Of a DNA stretch of 64,000 nt, positions 20,458 to 29,451 are shown in pieces. How positions within the stretch are numbered: position 1 is the stretch's first letter; every line of letters begins with the position of its first letter. A model generated the notes under the pieces. That model was given only the letters and a program-made list of their open reading frames with translations. It was not told where the DNA came from and made no database searches. A program made the translations under genes and the position numbers. The DNA comes from Chryseobacterium tructae (GTDB lineage Bacteria; Bacteroidota; Bacteroidia; Flavobacteriales; Weeksellaceae): positions 1 through 64,000 of the forward strand of contig NZ_JAUFQR010000003.1 in NCBI RefSeq assembly GCF_030409875.1, written 5' to 3'.

Positions 20458-20877
20458 TTAAATCTTTTCTCCGTTTACCCATACTTCATACCCGATTTCT
20501 ACATTCGGTTCTAATGTTTTTGATACGGAGCAGTATTTTTCGAAAGATAATTCTGCTGCTTTTAAAGCTTTCTTAGGATCAATTTCTCCTTCTAAAAGAA
20601 ATTTCACTTGCATAGATTTAAAAGGTTTTGCTTCATCTACCTGAACTCTCTCCCCTTCTACTTCTGCCTGAAAGCTTTTGATTTCCTGACGTTGCTTCTT
20701 TAAAATAGAAACTACATCTATTCCACTGCATCCGGCTACCGCCATCATGACACTCTCCATTGGGGAAACACCTTTGGCTCCCGGCTGTGATGTATTATCT
20801 AAAAGAATGGAATTTCCTTGACTATTTGTACATTCAAATAAAAAATCGTCGTTGATTCTATTAAGTGTTATTTTCAT
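20458..20877 (-). CDS. OsmC family peroxidase-like protein
   Basis: A 139-residue OsmC/Ohr-superfamily protein, a cytoplasmic dimer that reduces organic or hydroperoxides using two cysteines. Both are present: Cys in VAGCSGIDVVSILKKQR and Cys in FEKYCSVSKTLEPN, and GVSPMESVMMAVAG precedes the first, as in the OsmC rather than the Ohr group. I chose the ATG at 20877 (MKITLNRINDDF). The frame stays open to an upstream TTG, but those residues are only the translation of a seven-base tandem repeat (QQATSNKQQAT). It follows the DUF58 gene after a gap made almost entirely of that repeat. Confidence 0.92.
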   Translation of the reverse strand: MKITLNRINDDFLFECTNSQGNSILLDNTSQPGAKGVSPMESVMMAVAGCSGIDVVSILKKQRQEIKSFQAEVEGERVQVDEAKPFKSMQVKFLLEGEIDPKKALKAAELSFEKYCSVSKTLEPNVEIGYEVWVNGEKI

Positions 20878-20911
20878 TGTTGCTTGTTGCTTGTTGCTTG
20901 TTGCTTGTTGC
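20878..20911. repeat. Heptanucleotide tandem repeat abutting the osmC-like start
   Basis: Four and most of a fifth copy of TGTTGCT (plus strand) fill 20878-20911, ending directly against the start codon where the ribosome-binding region should be. A unit of seven is not a multiple of three, so copy-number change would alter the frame of any upstream start. Confidence 0.85.
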
Positions 20912-20915
20912 AAAA

Positions 20916-22238
20916 TTATAAAATTCCTCTGGCTTTTATCTCCAAATATTTATTGATAACATCGATATTCAAATTCTCAGGAAGTGTATAGACTGTATAA
21001 ATACCGTATTTGCGAAGTTCCTGAATGATCAGTTTCTTTTCAAATTCGAATTTTTCTGCAACGATCTCATCATAGATTTCCTGCATATTTTCTGGATTCT
21101 TATTGATTAAGGTCTGCAATTCTGAGTTTTTGAAGAATACCACTACCAATAAGTGATTTTTAGCAATTCCTCTAAGATATTTCAATTGACGGTTTAATCC
21201 GTCCAACGTTTCAAAATTCGTAAATAACAGGATCAGACTTCGTTGGTTGATAGAGTATTTTACATCCTGATATAATCTATTGAAATCACTTTCAAAGAAG
21301 TCTGTTTTAATATTATAAAGCGATTCTGATATTTTTTTAAGCTGCCCGGATTTATTCTCAGCCGCAATTTTATTTTCAGCCTTTTTAGAGAAAGTCATCA
21401 TTCCCGCCCGGTCTCCTTTTCTAAGAATAATATGGGATAAAGCCATCGTTGCATTGATGGAATAATCTAAAAGACTCAACCCTTTGAATGGCATCTTCAT
21501 GGTTCTTCCTTTATCAATCAACATGAAAATACGTTGTGATTTTTCATCCTGAAATTGATTGACCATCAAACGATTGGCTTTGGATGTCGCTTTCCAGTTA
21601 ATCGTTCTGATATCATCTCCCGGCACATACTCTTTAATTTGTTCAAATTCCATGGTATGTCCCAACTTTCTCACCTTTTTGATTCCACCTAACATAAATT
21701 CACTCTGCAAAGCCATCAATTCATATTTTCTTAAATGAATAAATGATGGATATGAAGGCAACATTGCATCTTTCTGGAAATTGAACCTTTTTGAAATTAA
21801 TCCCAGCGGCGATGAAGCATAAATATTCAAACTTCCGAAATGATATTCTCCTCTTTCCTTAGGCTCTAAGCTATACTGAAAGAATGTATTGGCTCCGGAG
21901 CTTATTGTCTTTTCTATCAAAAAGTCTCTTTTCTGAAACTGAAAAGGTATTTCATCAATAACCTTAGTTTTGATCTTAAAGCTGTAGTTATTTTTAATAT
22001 CAATCTTCACAAAGTTCTCGTCACCATTAGACAGTTTTTCCGGTAATATTCTTTGCGCCTGAATTGCATTTTTTTGATTAAAAATCAGCAAATAGTCAAC
22101 CATAACTGCAAGAAAGCATAACAATAGTACAATGTGGGCTGCCCACATCAACACCGGGAAGAAAAATGCCAGGACATACAGTATTCCCACTCCGATGAGT
22201 GTAAAGAAGAAACGTGTATTGATGTATAAGTTTTTCAT
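20916..22238 (-). CDS. DUF58 domain protein
   Basis: A 440-residue protein with two N-terminal membrane helices (residues about 10-55: FFFTLIGVGILYVLAFFFPVLMW, AHIVLLLCFLAVMVDYLLIF), then a beta-rich segment, then DUF58 (about 195-240, with GGIKKVRKLGHTMEFEQIKEY and GDDIRTINWKATSKANRLMVNQFQDEKSQ) and a von Willebrand A-like remainder (IFMLIDKGRTM resembles a degenerate MIDAS DxSxS). Such proteins are regularly paired with MoxR AAA ATPases and may serve as client or metal-dependent adaptor at the membrane. The MoxR gene is immediately upstream, 128 bases away. Confidence 0.9.
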   Translation of the reverse strand: MKNLYINTRFFFTLIGVGILYVLAFFFPVLMWAAHIVLLLCFLAVMVDYLLIFNQKNAIQAQRILPEKLSNGDENFVKIDIKNNYSFKIKTKVIDEIPFQFQKRDFLIEKTISSGANTFFQYSLEPKERGEYHFGSLNIYASSPLGLISKRFNFQKDAMLPSYPSFIHLRKYELMALQSEFMLGGIKKVRKLGHTMEFEQIKEYVPGDDIRTINWKATSKANRLMVNQFQDEKSQRIFMLIDKGRTMKMPFKGLSLLDYSINATMALSHIILRKGDRAGMMTFSKKAENKIAAENKSGQLKKISESLYNIKTDFFESDFNRLYQDVKYSINQRSLILLFTNFETLDGLNRQLKYLRGIAKNHLLVVVFFKNSELQTLINKNPENMQEIYDEIVAEKFEFEKKLIIQELRKYGIYTVYTLPENLNIDVINKYLEIKARGIL

Positions 22239-22366
22239 TGTTTAGGTGGCAGGTAGCAGTTTATAGGTTTTAGATAGGCATTCATTAACTTCATGGTAAG
22301 GGTTATTATTGTAAGGAGTTAATTAAACCATTCAACATTTTTGTTATTTCAATAATGACCTATACC

Positions 22367-23398
22367 CTATCTTGGAATCTCTATGCCTTCTAAGATTTGA
22401 CGGATAATTTCATCAGCAGTAAGACCTTCCATCTCTCTTTCTGGAGAAACAATTACTCTGTGCCTTAAAACAGCATAACTTGCTTCTTTAATATCTTCCG
22501 GCGTGACAAAGTCTCTCCCTCTCAATGCTGCAAAAGCTTTAGAAGCGGTAAGCAGTGCTAATGATGCTCTTGGTGAAGCTCCGAGATACAGGAACTGGTT
22601 TTCTCTGGTATTGATAATAATCTTAGCAATATATTCCATCAGCTGGGCTTCAACAATGATTTCCTTTACCAAATGTTGATAACTTTTCAGCTGTTCTGCC
22701 GTAATAACATGATGTACACCTTCTGTTTTATCTTCTTTCTTGCTTTCATGCTGATTTTTAATGATCGCAATCTCCTGTTCAAGGTTAGGATATCCTACAT
22801 TAATTTTGAACAAGAAACGGTCTAGTTGTGCTTCAGGAAGTCTGTATGTACCTTCATGCTCTATTGGATTTTGGGTAGCTACCACCAGAAATGGCTCATC
22901 CATAATGTAACGGGTACCATCCATTGTAATCTGCCTTTCTTCCATTACTTCAAATAAGGCGGCCTGAGTTTTTGCTGGTGATCTGTTGATCTCATCAATT
23001 AATATAAAGTTGGAGAAAATAGGCCCTTTTTTAAATTCAAATTCAGAATTTTTCACACTGAAAACTGAGGTTCCCAGAATATCGGAAGGCATCAGATCCG
23101 GCGTAAACTGTATCCTGCTGAAACCAACATCCACCGTTTTGGCTAATAGTTTTGCTGTAATCGTTTTGGCAACCCCGGGAACACCTTCAATCAAAACGTG
23201 TCCGTTGGAAAGTAATGCTGCCAGTAAATGTTCTATCATTTTCTCCTGCCCTACAATTACTTTTCCTATTTCTGCCTTTACTTTATCCAGGCTTGCACGA
23301 AGCTCAATCATATCAATTCTTGACTGAAACTGATCTTCACTTTTATTAAGATCTATAGAAGGTTGATTTTCTATGTTCGGGTTATCAATATTTTCCAT
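22367..23398 (-). CDS. MoxR family AAA+ ATPase
   Basis: A 343-residue AAA+ ATPase of the MoxR clade, thought to act as a chaperone-like machine on VWA/DUF58 proteins. Visible: about 30 variable N-terminal residues, Walker A as HVLIEGVPGVAKTITAKLLA (the usual GK(T/S) is AKT), Walker B NFILIDEINRSPAKTQAALFEVMEE, sensor 1 FLVVATQNPIEHEGTYRLPEAQLDRFLFKI, and the lid domain with SPRASLALLTASKAFAALRGRDFVTPEDI. It lies in a run of membrane genes, with DUF58 downstream and DUF4350 upstream, as in the MoxR clusters of many bacteria. Confidence 0.95.
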   Translation of the reverse strand: MENIDNPNIENQPSIDLNKSEDQFQSRIDMIELRASLDKVKAEIGKVIVGQEKMIEHLLAALLSNGHVLIEGVPGVAKTITAKLLAKTVDVGFSRIQFTPDLMPSDILGTSVFSVKNSEFEFKKGPIFSNFILIDEINRSPAKTQAALFEVMEERQITMDGTRYIMDEPFLVVATQNPIEHEGTYRLPEAQLDRFLFKINVGYPNLEQEIAIIKNQHESKKEDKTEGVHHVITAEQLKSYQHLVKEIIVEAQLMEYIAKIIINTRENQFLYLGASPRASLALLTASKAFAALRGRDFVTPEDIKEASYAVLRHRVIVSPEREMEGLTADEIIRQILEGIEIPR

Positions 23399-23417
23399 AA
23401 TTTTTTTCTTTGGTTTT

Positions 23418-23460
23418 GATAGGACTTCGTTCTATCTTTGGCTAAATTGTCCCTTTGGGA
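23418..23460. repeat. Dispersed intergenic double-hairpin repeat, copy 2
   Basis: Second copy of the element at 10833. The first hairpin, 23418-23436, is identical over its 19 bases; the second is TCCC-TTT-GGGA (23450-23460). It occupies the gap between DUF4350 and moxR. Confidence 0.75.
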
Positions 23461-23463
23461 TTC

Positions 23464-24621
23464 TTATTTTAATATTTCGTCTAGTAATTTATTGATTCTT
23501 GCCAAATCTTCCTTCATTACACTGGCATAAGGATCTTGGGCTTTTTTAATCAGACTAATAGCCTCATTAATCATTTCTATAGGTTTTCCCGTTTTCAGTT
23601 GTAGTTTTTTAGCAAATTCCTCATCTAAATTCTGGGTATCAATCAGAAGATCCAGTCTTACTTTATTCAGGAAGTACTGAGCTTTTTTAGCCATCATATC
23701 ATGAAAATCGCCTTCCTGAAGATATAAATTCCCTATGCTTTTCACAAAATCCAGAGATGTATTCCTCAATGGTTCTATAACGGGCACTATTCTTTGTTTC
23801 CTTTTTGCATTAAAGAATATAAAAAGAATAAGTCCCCCAAGGAATACCCACCAAGCATATTTCAAAGCTGGATTTCCTAATACAAATCGCATAAAGAAAT
23901 GTGAAACATTGGCATTATTCTCCACAAACCAAATGGTTTCCCTATCCTGAAGATAAGAAAATACATCCTGTGCATATTTTACATTGCCTGGTTTCAGCAA
24001 ATAATAATTAGTGAGAAAAAGAGGTTCACTATGAATATAGAAATTTCCTTTTCCAAATTTTACTTTGATAAAGTTTGCTTGATCCGTATTTTTCTTCTCT
24101 ACTGTTTTCCCTAGAACTTCTATACCCGGCTTGATAAATGAAAAGCCTTTTCCTGAAGGAAATTTATCTAATTGTATGAAATCATTCTGGTATTTCTTAT
24201 CTGTAAACTTTAATACATTTTCATCCTCAAATGAAATCTCTGAACTATGAAATCCGATACTGTCTGCAATTTCCTTAGGCATAAGATTCATGATCACCAT
24301 AGCATCCGAACCTTTTGAAACCTGATCCATAATTTTCTTCCAGGATTCTGTGTCAATATCAGTTTCAATAACAACAATATTATGGGCTTCTTTTTTGTGT
24401 TGACTATAATATTCATAAGGAACCTGCTCAATCTTCTTTAGATGAGTTTTAAAAAGGTCTTTGGCTTCATTATTGAAAACAAACAGACCAAACGGTGATT
24501 TCTCATTGATATCAAAGTTTTTACGCCAATCGGTAGTTTCTTTTTTATTCACATCAAGCAACGCCAAAATAACCATCACAACGATGAAGATCACAGCATA
24601 TATTCTGAAAGTCTTATTCAT
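23464..24621 (-). CDS. DUF4350 domain membrane protein
   Basis: A 385-residue protein anchored by an N-terminal helix (IYAVIFIVVMVILALL, about 8-23) and a second helix at about 250-270 (YAWWVFLGGLILFIFFNAK). Between them is a DUF4350 region, a GATase/ThuA-like fold, with NIVVIETDIDTESWKKIMDQVSKGSDAMVIMNL and GKGNFYIHSEPLFLTNYYLLKPGNVKYA. The C-terminal 110 residues are cytoplasmic and helical (NLYLQEGDFHDMMAKKAQYFLNKVRLDLLID). It lies 11 bases after the DUF4129 gene. Function unknown; the family typically occurs with MoxR and DUF58. Confidence 0.88.
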   Translation of the reverse strand: MNKTFRIYAVIFIVVMVILALLDVNKKETTDWRKNFDINEKSPFGLFVFNNEAKDLFKTHLKKIEQVPYEYYSQHKKEAHNIVVIETDIDTESWKKIMDQVSKGSDAMVIMNLMPKEIADSIGFHSSEISFEDENVLKFTDKKYQNDFIQLDKFPSGKGFSFIKPGIEVLGKTVEKKNTDQANFIKVKFGKGNFYIHSEPLFLTNYYLLKPGNVKYAQDVFSYLQDRETIWFVENNANVSHFFMRFVLGNPALKYAWWVFLGGLILFIFFNAKRKQRIVPVIEPLRNTSLDFVKSIGNLYLQEGDFHDMMAKKAQYFLNKVRLDLLIDTQNLDEEFAKKLQLKTGKPIEMINEAISLIKKAQDPYASVMKEDLARINKLLDEILK

Positions 24622-24632
24622 GGTTAATGGGA

Positions 24633-25412
24633 TTAAGGTTTAAATGCCTGATATTTATTTTTAAATTTCTGATAGCTCTGCTCATCAATATTGAACTCTC
24701 CATACCAGACATAATCAAAAATATAAGAGAGATCAGAAAATTCACTTTTTAGATGCGTAACTTTTAATTCTGATACATAGTCTTTATTCGTCTTTTCAGG
24801 ATTCCAGTTAATCAGCTTTTTGTCACTCAATTTTTTAAGAACGAATAAGAACTGATAACGAACTGCTGAACGATAGTCTCCTGTAAGTTCAAATTTGGCA
24901 ATGCTCTCAGGAAAGTTTATTTCATGGATGTTTTCATGCAATTCTTCTACATTCAGATTCAACTTTTTATTCTTTTTACCAAAAATAAAATTCCCATCTT
25001 TTCCGAGAATATATTTAATGATAAAATAAAGAAGGAATCCTACTAAAATAATTGCAAAAAGGCGAATAACCACTCCTGTAAACTCAGAGGATTTTGTAAA
25101 AACCGTATCTCCAAAAATACTACGCAAAATTCGATCTACCTTCTTTAGAAGTTTTTGCCAGAATGATTCTCTGGGTTTTGAGACTGAATAATCAAATTCA
25201 TTTCCTTTGTATCTTGACGGAACATTTTGCTTAAATTCTTTAGGATAGACCGAGTTGTCTGAAACCGGATTCTTCACCAGCACAGAATCTGCACGCAGCA
25301 TATTATGATAATGTCCCGTTGTATAGAGTGAATCTTCCATATAACCATCATCCTGAGCCTTTACAAAGCCGAGGGAGAATAAAAACAATATGAAAAAAAG
25401 AATTCTATTCAT
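24633..25412 (-). CDS. DUF4129 domain membrane protein
   Basis: A 259-residue protein starting at the ATG at 25412 (MNRILFFILFLFSLGFVKAQ, a signal peptide); an in-frame TTG three codons upstream is less likely. A periplasmic segment of about 85 residues precedes a TM helix (VIRLFAIILVGFLLYFIIKYIL, about 115-137), then a cytoplasmic DUF4129 domain with LTGDYRSAVRYQFLFVLKKLSDKKLINWNPEKTNKDYV and SDLSYIFDYVWYGEFNIDEQSYQKFKN. DUF4129 is usually found at the C-terminus of transglutaminase-like membrane proteins; here it stands alone. Its start overlaps the stop of the upstream membrane gene by 8 bases once that gene is repaired. Confidence 0.88.
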   Translation of the reverse strand: MNRILFFILFLFSLGFVKAQDDGYMEDSLYTTGHYHNMLRADSVLVKNPVSDNSVYPKEFKQNVPSRYKGNEFDYSVSKPRESFWQKLLKKVDRILRSIFGDTVFTKSSEFTGVVIRLFAIILVGFLLYFIIKYILGKDGNFIFGKKNKKLNLNVEELHENIHEINFPESIAKFELTGDYRSAVRYQFLFVLKKLSDKKLINWNPEKTNKDYVSELKVTHLKSEFSDLSYIFDYVWYGEFNIDEQSYQKFKNKYQAFKP

Positions 25413-26366
25413 TGATTCCAATGGTATCTATTTCTTCAAGTTCTACTTTCTGATGAAGGTCTGTTCTGCTATCATAATACATCAATCCGGCATTTACATA
25501 CAGCAGATTCGAAAGGAAGAATGAAAGCAGCATTGAAATTCCGTAGAATACAAAAATGCAATCCCAAAAGCTCCGGTAAAAGGATTTTGCTCAAAATTAC
25601 CATCAGATGGTGACGTCAACACCGAACCATAAAAAAAGAGCATTGGGACATAGGTGAATACGGAACTTGCAATGGATATCACAATAAACATGACAAACGA
25701 TGCTGCCCAATATTTCCAGTATGGAGATTTCTCACTTCCATTGGGATAAGAAAACTGTGAACGGATAGAGTAACTCAGACTTTCCATGAAACCTCTCCCC
25801 GAATTAAAATAATCGTACATCAAAAATGTAACAACATTAAATAGGGTAGGATATACCAGCATTACAATAAAAATCCCGATAATAATAAAGATCAGAAGAT
25901 AAGAGAACCCTAATACGAATAAAGATAAAGGAGCTACAATAAACGTCACCCCAAGACACAGTTTAGCAATTCGGCCAGCGTTCTTTTTGAAGTCTCCTAA
26001 GATCTCATCTGTCTTTATGCTTTTTGCTCCCTGTGCAATTCTTTTCAGATAAAAAACAGGATAAAGATAATTGATAATAGCCAGTATCATCAAAAGTAGA
26101 AATGTGATGATTCCTACAACAATCAATACTCCAGCATTATTTGTAAAATATTGATCAAAATAATAGCTGTCACCATTTATATTAGATCCGAAAATCTGAG
26201 AAAAAAGTTCCCTGTATCCAAAAATAAAGACGGTTACCATTAAAATTAACAGCAAGCCATTGATCAGAATATAATTTTTAAAATAATTCTTTCCGTATAA
26301 TTTGAAAAAGTTGAAACTATCACTGATGAAAGTTCCAAAGTCTCTTTTTTTATAAAATTGTATCAT
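25405..26366 (-). CDS. Polytopic membrane protein of the MoxR cluster (apparent frameshift)
   Basis: A protein with about six hydrophobic helices and no function I can name. I start it at the ATG at 26366 (MIQFYKKRDFGTFISDSFNFFKLY); an upstream in-frame start would only add residues overlapping the SpoIIM gene. Helices include YILINGLLLILMVTVFIFGYREL, LIVVGIITFLLLMILAIINYLYPVFYL and LSLFVLGFSYLLIFIIIGIFIVMLVY. The frame garbles after GAFGIAFLY. Adding one base to the A5 run at 25552-25556 restores FFVFYGISMLLSFFLSNLLYVNAGLMYYDSRTD and ends at 25405, 320 residues. It overlaps its upstream neighbour by 17 bases and its downstream neighbour by 8, so it is translationally coupled. Confidence 0.82.
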
Positions 26367-27333
26367 TGATGTGTTTATTAGTTTTTTTATTGACAATGGA
26401 TGGATATACAAAATAGTAGAACCCTATAACAGCCATTGATCCCAGAATAATTACCAAATTTAGGATTACAGGCATTTTCAAAGCATGTCTTGTTACATAT
26501 CCTTCAATAATTCCGGCACAGATAGTGAAGGGAACAGTGCTTAAAAATATTTTAAAAGAATCTTTAAATCCTTTTTTAAAGGAATTAAATCTCGAAAAGG
26601 TTTTCGGAAACAGAATAGATGCTCCCAGAATCAATCCGCACATGGCTTCTACTACCATGGCAAAGATTTCAAATACTCCGTGAAGCCAAATCCCTCTTGC
26701 GCTGTCTTTTAAAGCTCCGTAATCATAGAAAAAGTATTGAAATGAGCCCAGCATTAAACTGTTAGAAAGCAAAGCAAATAAAGTCCCTACTCCGCCTGCA
26801 ATTCCATAGATATACAATTTAGCTCCAACCTGAATATTATTGAAAATAATTCCAATAGTAGTTCCCCAGGTTGTACCGCTCTGATACACCCCTACTGCGT
26901 TATTCTTTTTAATATTTTCAATCGTTTCATTGACATAGCTTTCTCCAAGAATAATATTAACAAATTCTTTATCGTAAGCTGCAGAAATTACTCCTATTAA
27001 AGTAAAAAGGACAAAGAATAAAAAGGCATACAGCAGATACCTCCGATACTGATACACAAGTAACGGAACCTCAGTTTTAAAGAAATAAACCAATCTGTTC
27101 TCCTCTACTCTTTTGGTTTTATAAATCTTTTGGAAGATTTGTGATGAAAGGTGATTCAGATAAACAGTTGTATTGCTTTTAGGATAATAGGTCTGAGCAA
27201 AAGAAAGATCATTGATCAGGTTAATATACAATGAAGACAGGTCATCAGGATTTTTTTTAATTTTCCCATCAATAACCTGTTCTATTCCCAACCATTTTTC
27301 TTTATTTTGTTTAATGAAATAAACTTCTCTCAT
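26350..27333 (-). CDS. SpoIIM-like (stage II sporulation protein M) membrane protein
   Basis: A 327-residue membrane protein of the SpoIIM/DUF95 family. In sporulating bacteria SpoIIM works in engulfment; in non-sporulating Bacteroidota the family is linked to MoxR clusters with unknown role. Opening MREVYFIKQNKEKWLGIEQVIDGK is typical. Helices begin at about residue 95 (YLLYAFLFFVLFTLIGVISAAYD), and the family core is NNIQVGAKLYIYGIAGGVGTLFALLSNSLMLG followed by GIWLHGVFEIFAMVVEAMCGLILGASILFP. It is divergent from the RDD gene across only 28 bases, so their promoters must overlap. Confidence 0.92.
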   Translation of the reverse strand: MREVYFIKQNKEKWLGIEQVIDGKIKKNPDDLSSLYINLINDLSFAQTYYPKSNTTVYLNHLSSQIFQKIYKTKRVEENRLVYFFKTEVPLLVYQYRRYLLYAFLFFVLFTLIGVISAAYDKEFVNIILGESYVNETIENIKKNNAVGVYQSGTTWGTTIGIIFNNIQVGAKLYIYGIAGGVGTLFALLSNSLMLGSFQYFFYDYGALKDSARGIWLHGVFEIFAMVVEAMCGLILGASILFPKTFSRFNSFKKGFKDSFKIFLSTVPFTICAGIIEGYVTRHALKMPVILNLVIILGSMAVIGFYYFVYPSIVNKKTNKHINDTIL

Positions 27334-27361
27334 AATTGTAAAGGCTAAAATAATAAAAATT

Positions 27362-28111
27362 ATGTCTCAGATCGCGATAAATACCTCACAAAATGTAAAT
27401 ATTAACTTCAATACTGCAAGTGTTGGAGAAAGAATGCTTGCATTTATCATTGATCTCCTGATAAGGGTTGCCTACATCCTTGTTGTCCTTTATTTATTTT
27501 TCAATATTCTTGATTTGGGATATTTATTGAACGGTTTAGACAGCTGGTCAGTGATGGCAGTGTATATCATTCTTACTTTTCCCACCTATATTTATCCCGT
27601 TGTTTTGGAAAGTTTAATGGAGGGGCAAACTCCCGGAAAAAAACTGATGAAGATCAGAGTAGTGAAAATCGATGGATATCAGGCCAGTTTCGGGGATTAC
27701 ATGATCCGTTGGGTGTTCAGACTTGTAGATGTCTCCTTTGCCGGTGTGGTAGGTTTAATTTCAATGATTGTTTCCAAAAATAATCAGCGTTTAGGAGATA
27801 TTGCTTCTGGAACAGCAGTAATTTCACTAAAAAATAACATTAATATTTCTCATACTATTTTAGAGAATATCAACGAAGATTATGTACCCTCATTTCCTCA
27901 GGTTATTGCTTTGAGTGATAATGACATGAGAATCATCAAGGATAATTATACCAAAGCTTTAAAAGCAGATGACCGACAAATTATCAGTAAACTTTCCGAT
28001 AAGATAAAAAGTATTCTGAAGCTGGAAATAGACCCAACAAAGATGACAGAAAGACAATTCATCAATGTTATTATTAAAGACTATAATTATTACACAGGAA
28101 AAGATAACTAG
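27362..28111 (+). CDS. RDD family membrane protein
   Basis: A 249-residue protein with an RDD domain (about 20-150), including the family signature around AFIIDLLIRVAYILVVLYLFF, an intermediate helix, and GQTPGKKLMKIRVVKIDGYQASFGDYMIRWVFRLVD, where the Arg and Asp residues that name the family occur. The C-terminal 90 residues are soluble and helical (YTKALKADDRQIISKLSDKIKSIL). RDD proteins are proposed transporters, some linked to Na+/H+ or osmolyte movement, but function here is unproven. It is divergent from the SpoIIM gene and regularly accompanies the MoxR cluster in Bacteroidota. Confidence 0.9.
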   Translation: MSQIAINTSQNVNINFNTASVGERMLAFIIDLLIRVAYILVVLYLFFNILDLGYLLNGLDSWSVMAVYIILTFPTYIYPVVLESLMEGQTPGKKLMKIRVVKIDGYQASFGDYMIRWVFRLVDVSFAGVVGLISMIVSKNNQRLGDIASGTAVISLKNNINISHTILENINEDYVPSFPQVIALSDNDMRIIKDNYTKALKADDRQIISKLSDKIKSILKLEIDPTKMTERQFINVIIKDYNYYTGKDN

Positions 28112-28200
28112 TACAAACTGCCAATAATTATGTAAGCTATCAATGTACTTTTTATTATTACTTTAATTTTGTATCTTTAAATTACAATAAACGTTCTATT

Positions 28201-28491
28201 ATGAAATTTGAAAACAACAGATCAGGAAATGGTGGAGTTCTTACGCTTAATAATGAAGTAAAGGAAGTAGGAAGATTAACCTATACCATTTTTCCGGAGG
28301 ATCAAAAACTGATTATTTCGTTTGTTCTGGTTCATCCTGAATTTGAAGGAAGAGGAATGGGAAAATACTTGGTAGAAGAAGCTATCAAATTTGCAAGGGA
28401 AAATAATTGGAACGTATATCCTCACTGTTCTTATGCCAGAGCGGTGATGATGAGAATGAATGATGTAGATGATATTTTACTAAAGAACTAA
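28201..28491 (+). CDS. Small GNAT-type N-acetyltransferase (YjdJ-like)
   Basis: A 96-residue single-domain acetyltransferase-like protein. The acetyl-CoA loop is clear in FVLVHPEFEGRGMGKYLVEEAIKFARENNWNVYPHCSYARAV. This is the short GNAT variant lacking the N-terminal strands; its HPEFEGRGMG and C-x-Y-A motifs match the YjdJ-like group. Substrate unknown. The 3' end overlaps the convergent glycosyltransferase gene by 12 bases. Confidence 0.85.
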   Translation: MKFENNRSGNGGVLTLNNEVKEVGRLTYTIFPEDQKLIISFVLVHPEFEGRGMGKYLVEEAIKFARENNWNVYPHCSYARAVMMRMNDVDDILLKN

Positions 28492-29451
28492 GACTTCATT
28501 TACCAGAATTTCTTCAATATTATCCGGGTAATCCACTTCCAGATGATGGTCAGATGCTACCCATTCCATAATTTCCTGAAGTTTTAATACTTTAGAATTA
28601 GGAATCCCCATTTTATCCAAAGCACAAGCATTACATTCCTGCTCATATTGATTGTGAATAGGGATCACGAATACTTTTTTATCCATGAAAAGAGCTTCAG
28701 CTGGAGTTTCGAAGCCTGCGTTACAAAGAATACCTTCACAACCTTCAAAATATTTCAGATATTGAATTTCATCAATAGGAAATACTTCCACATTTTTTAC
28801 CTTAACCTGTACTTTACTATATTTTGAAAAGACCTTCCACTCTACCGGAATCTTTCTTAAAACCTTAATGATATTTTCATCTGCAAAACTTGGAAGGTAG
28901 ACAAGATAATATCCTTTCTTATAAGGATTAAGGTTTCGGATCTTTCTTCGGATTACAGGTTTTTTAATTTGAGGATGATAATTTTCAAAATGAAAGCCAA
29001 TCTTTCTTTCGCTGGGAACATAATACTTCAAAATCATTTCTCCCAGAAAATCTTTTTTATCAGGTTTAGGAGTTTCAGAAAAACTCATCGATGCCTGATG
29101 GCTAAGTTCAATCATTGGAAGCCTCTTCAACTTAGATGCCCAACCCGTTAAAGGTTCATAATCATTGATGATTAAATCATATTGAGATAGCTCTAAATTC
29201 TTAATTGTTTTAGCAGCATCAATAAATTTATTATCTGTGAACGTTTTACGATAGGATAAACCGCCCGTTTTGTTATAAAGAAGGGAAATACCTCTATGCT
29301 GAAAATTAATGTCAAAATCAGCTTTTAATTGCGATTGATGCCCACTAATGAGTGTATCTACCGAAGCATACTTTTTGAGTATCGGAATAATCTCCTGTGC
29401 CCTGGCTACGTGTCCGTTCCCGGTACCCTGAAATGCGTACAAAATTTTCAT
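28480..29451 (-). CDS. Glycosyltransferase, GT-B type
   Basis: A 323-residue protein resembling MurG/UDP-glycosyltransferase-like GT-B enzymes. The opening KILYAFQGTGNGHVARAQEIIPILKK is the glycine-rich N-domain loop with the GHxxR motif. The C-domain nucleotide-sugar site is NAGFETPAEALFMDKKVFVIPIHNQYEQECNA, with the expected G-x-x-x-x-E and Q/E residues. No TM segments. Acceptor unknown; a lipid acceptor is plausible. Its start shares one base with the stop of the upstream phosphoesterase (TAATG), so the pair is translationally coupled. Confidence 0.85.
   Translation of the reverse strand: MKILYAFQGTGNGHVARAQEIIPILKKYASVDTLISGHQSQLKADFDINFQHRGISLLYNKTGGLSYRKTFTDNKFIDAAKTIKNLELSQYDLIINDYEPLTGWASKLKRLPMIELSHQASMSFSETPKPDKKDFLGEMILKYYVPSERKIGFHFENYHPQIKKPVIRRKIRNLNPYKKGYYLVYLPSFADENIIKVLRKIPVEWKVFSKYSKVQVKVKNVEVFPIDEIQYLKYFEGCEGILCNAGFETPAEALFMDKKVFVIPIHNQYEQECNACALDKMGIPNSKVLKLQEIMEWVASDHHLEVDYPDNIEEILVNEVLVL

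Noticed and set aside
20878..20913. N-terminal extension QQATSNKQQAT on the OsmC protein
   Set aside because: It is just the translation of a seven-base tandem repeat and starts at TTG; the internal ATG begins the family sequence.
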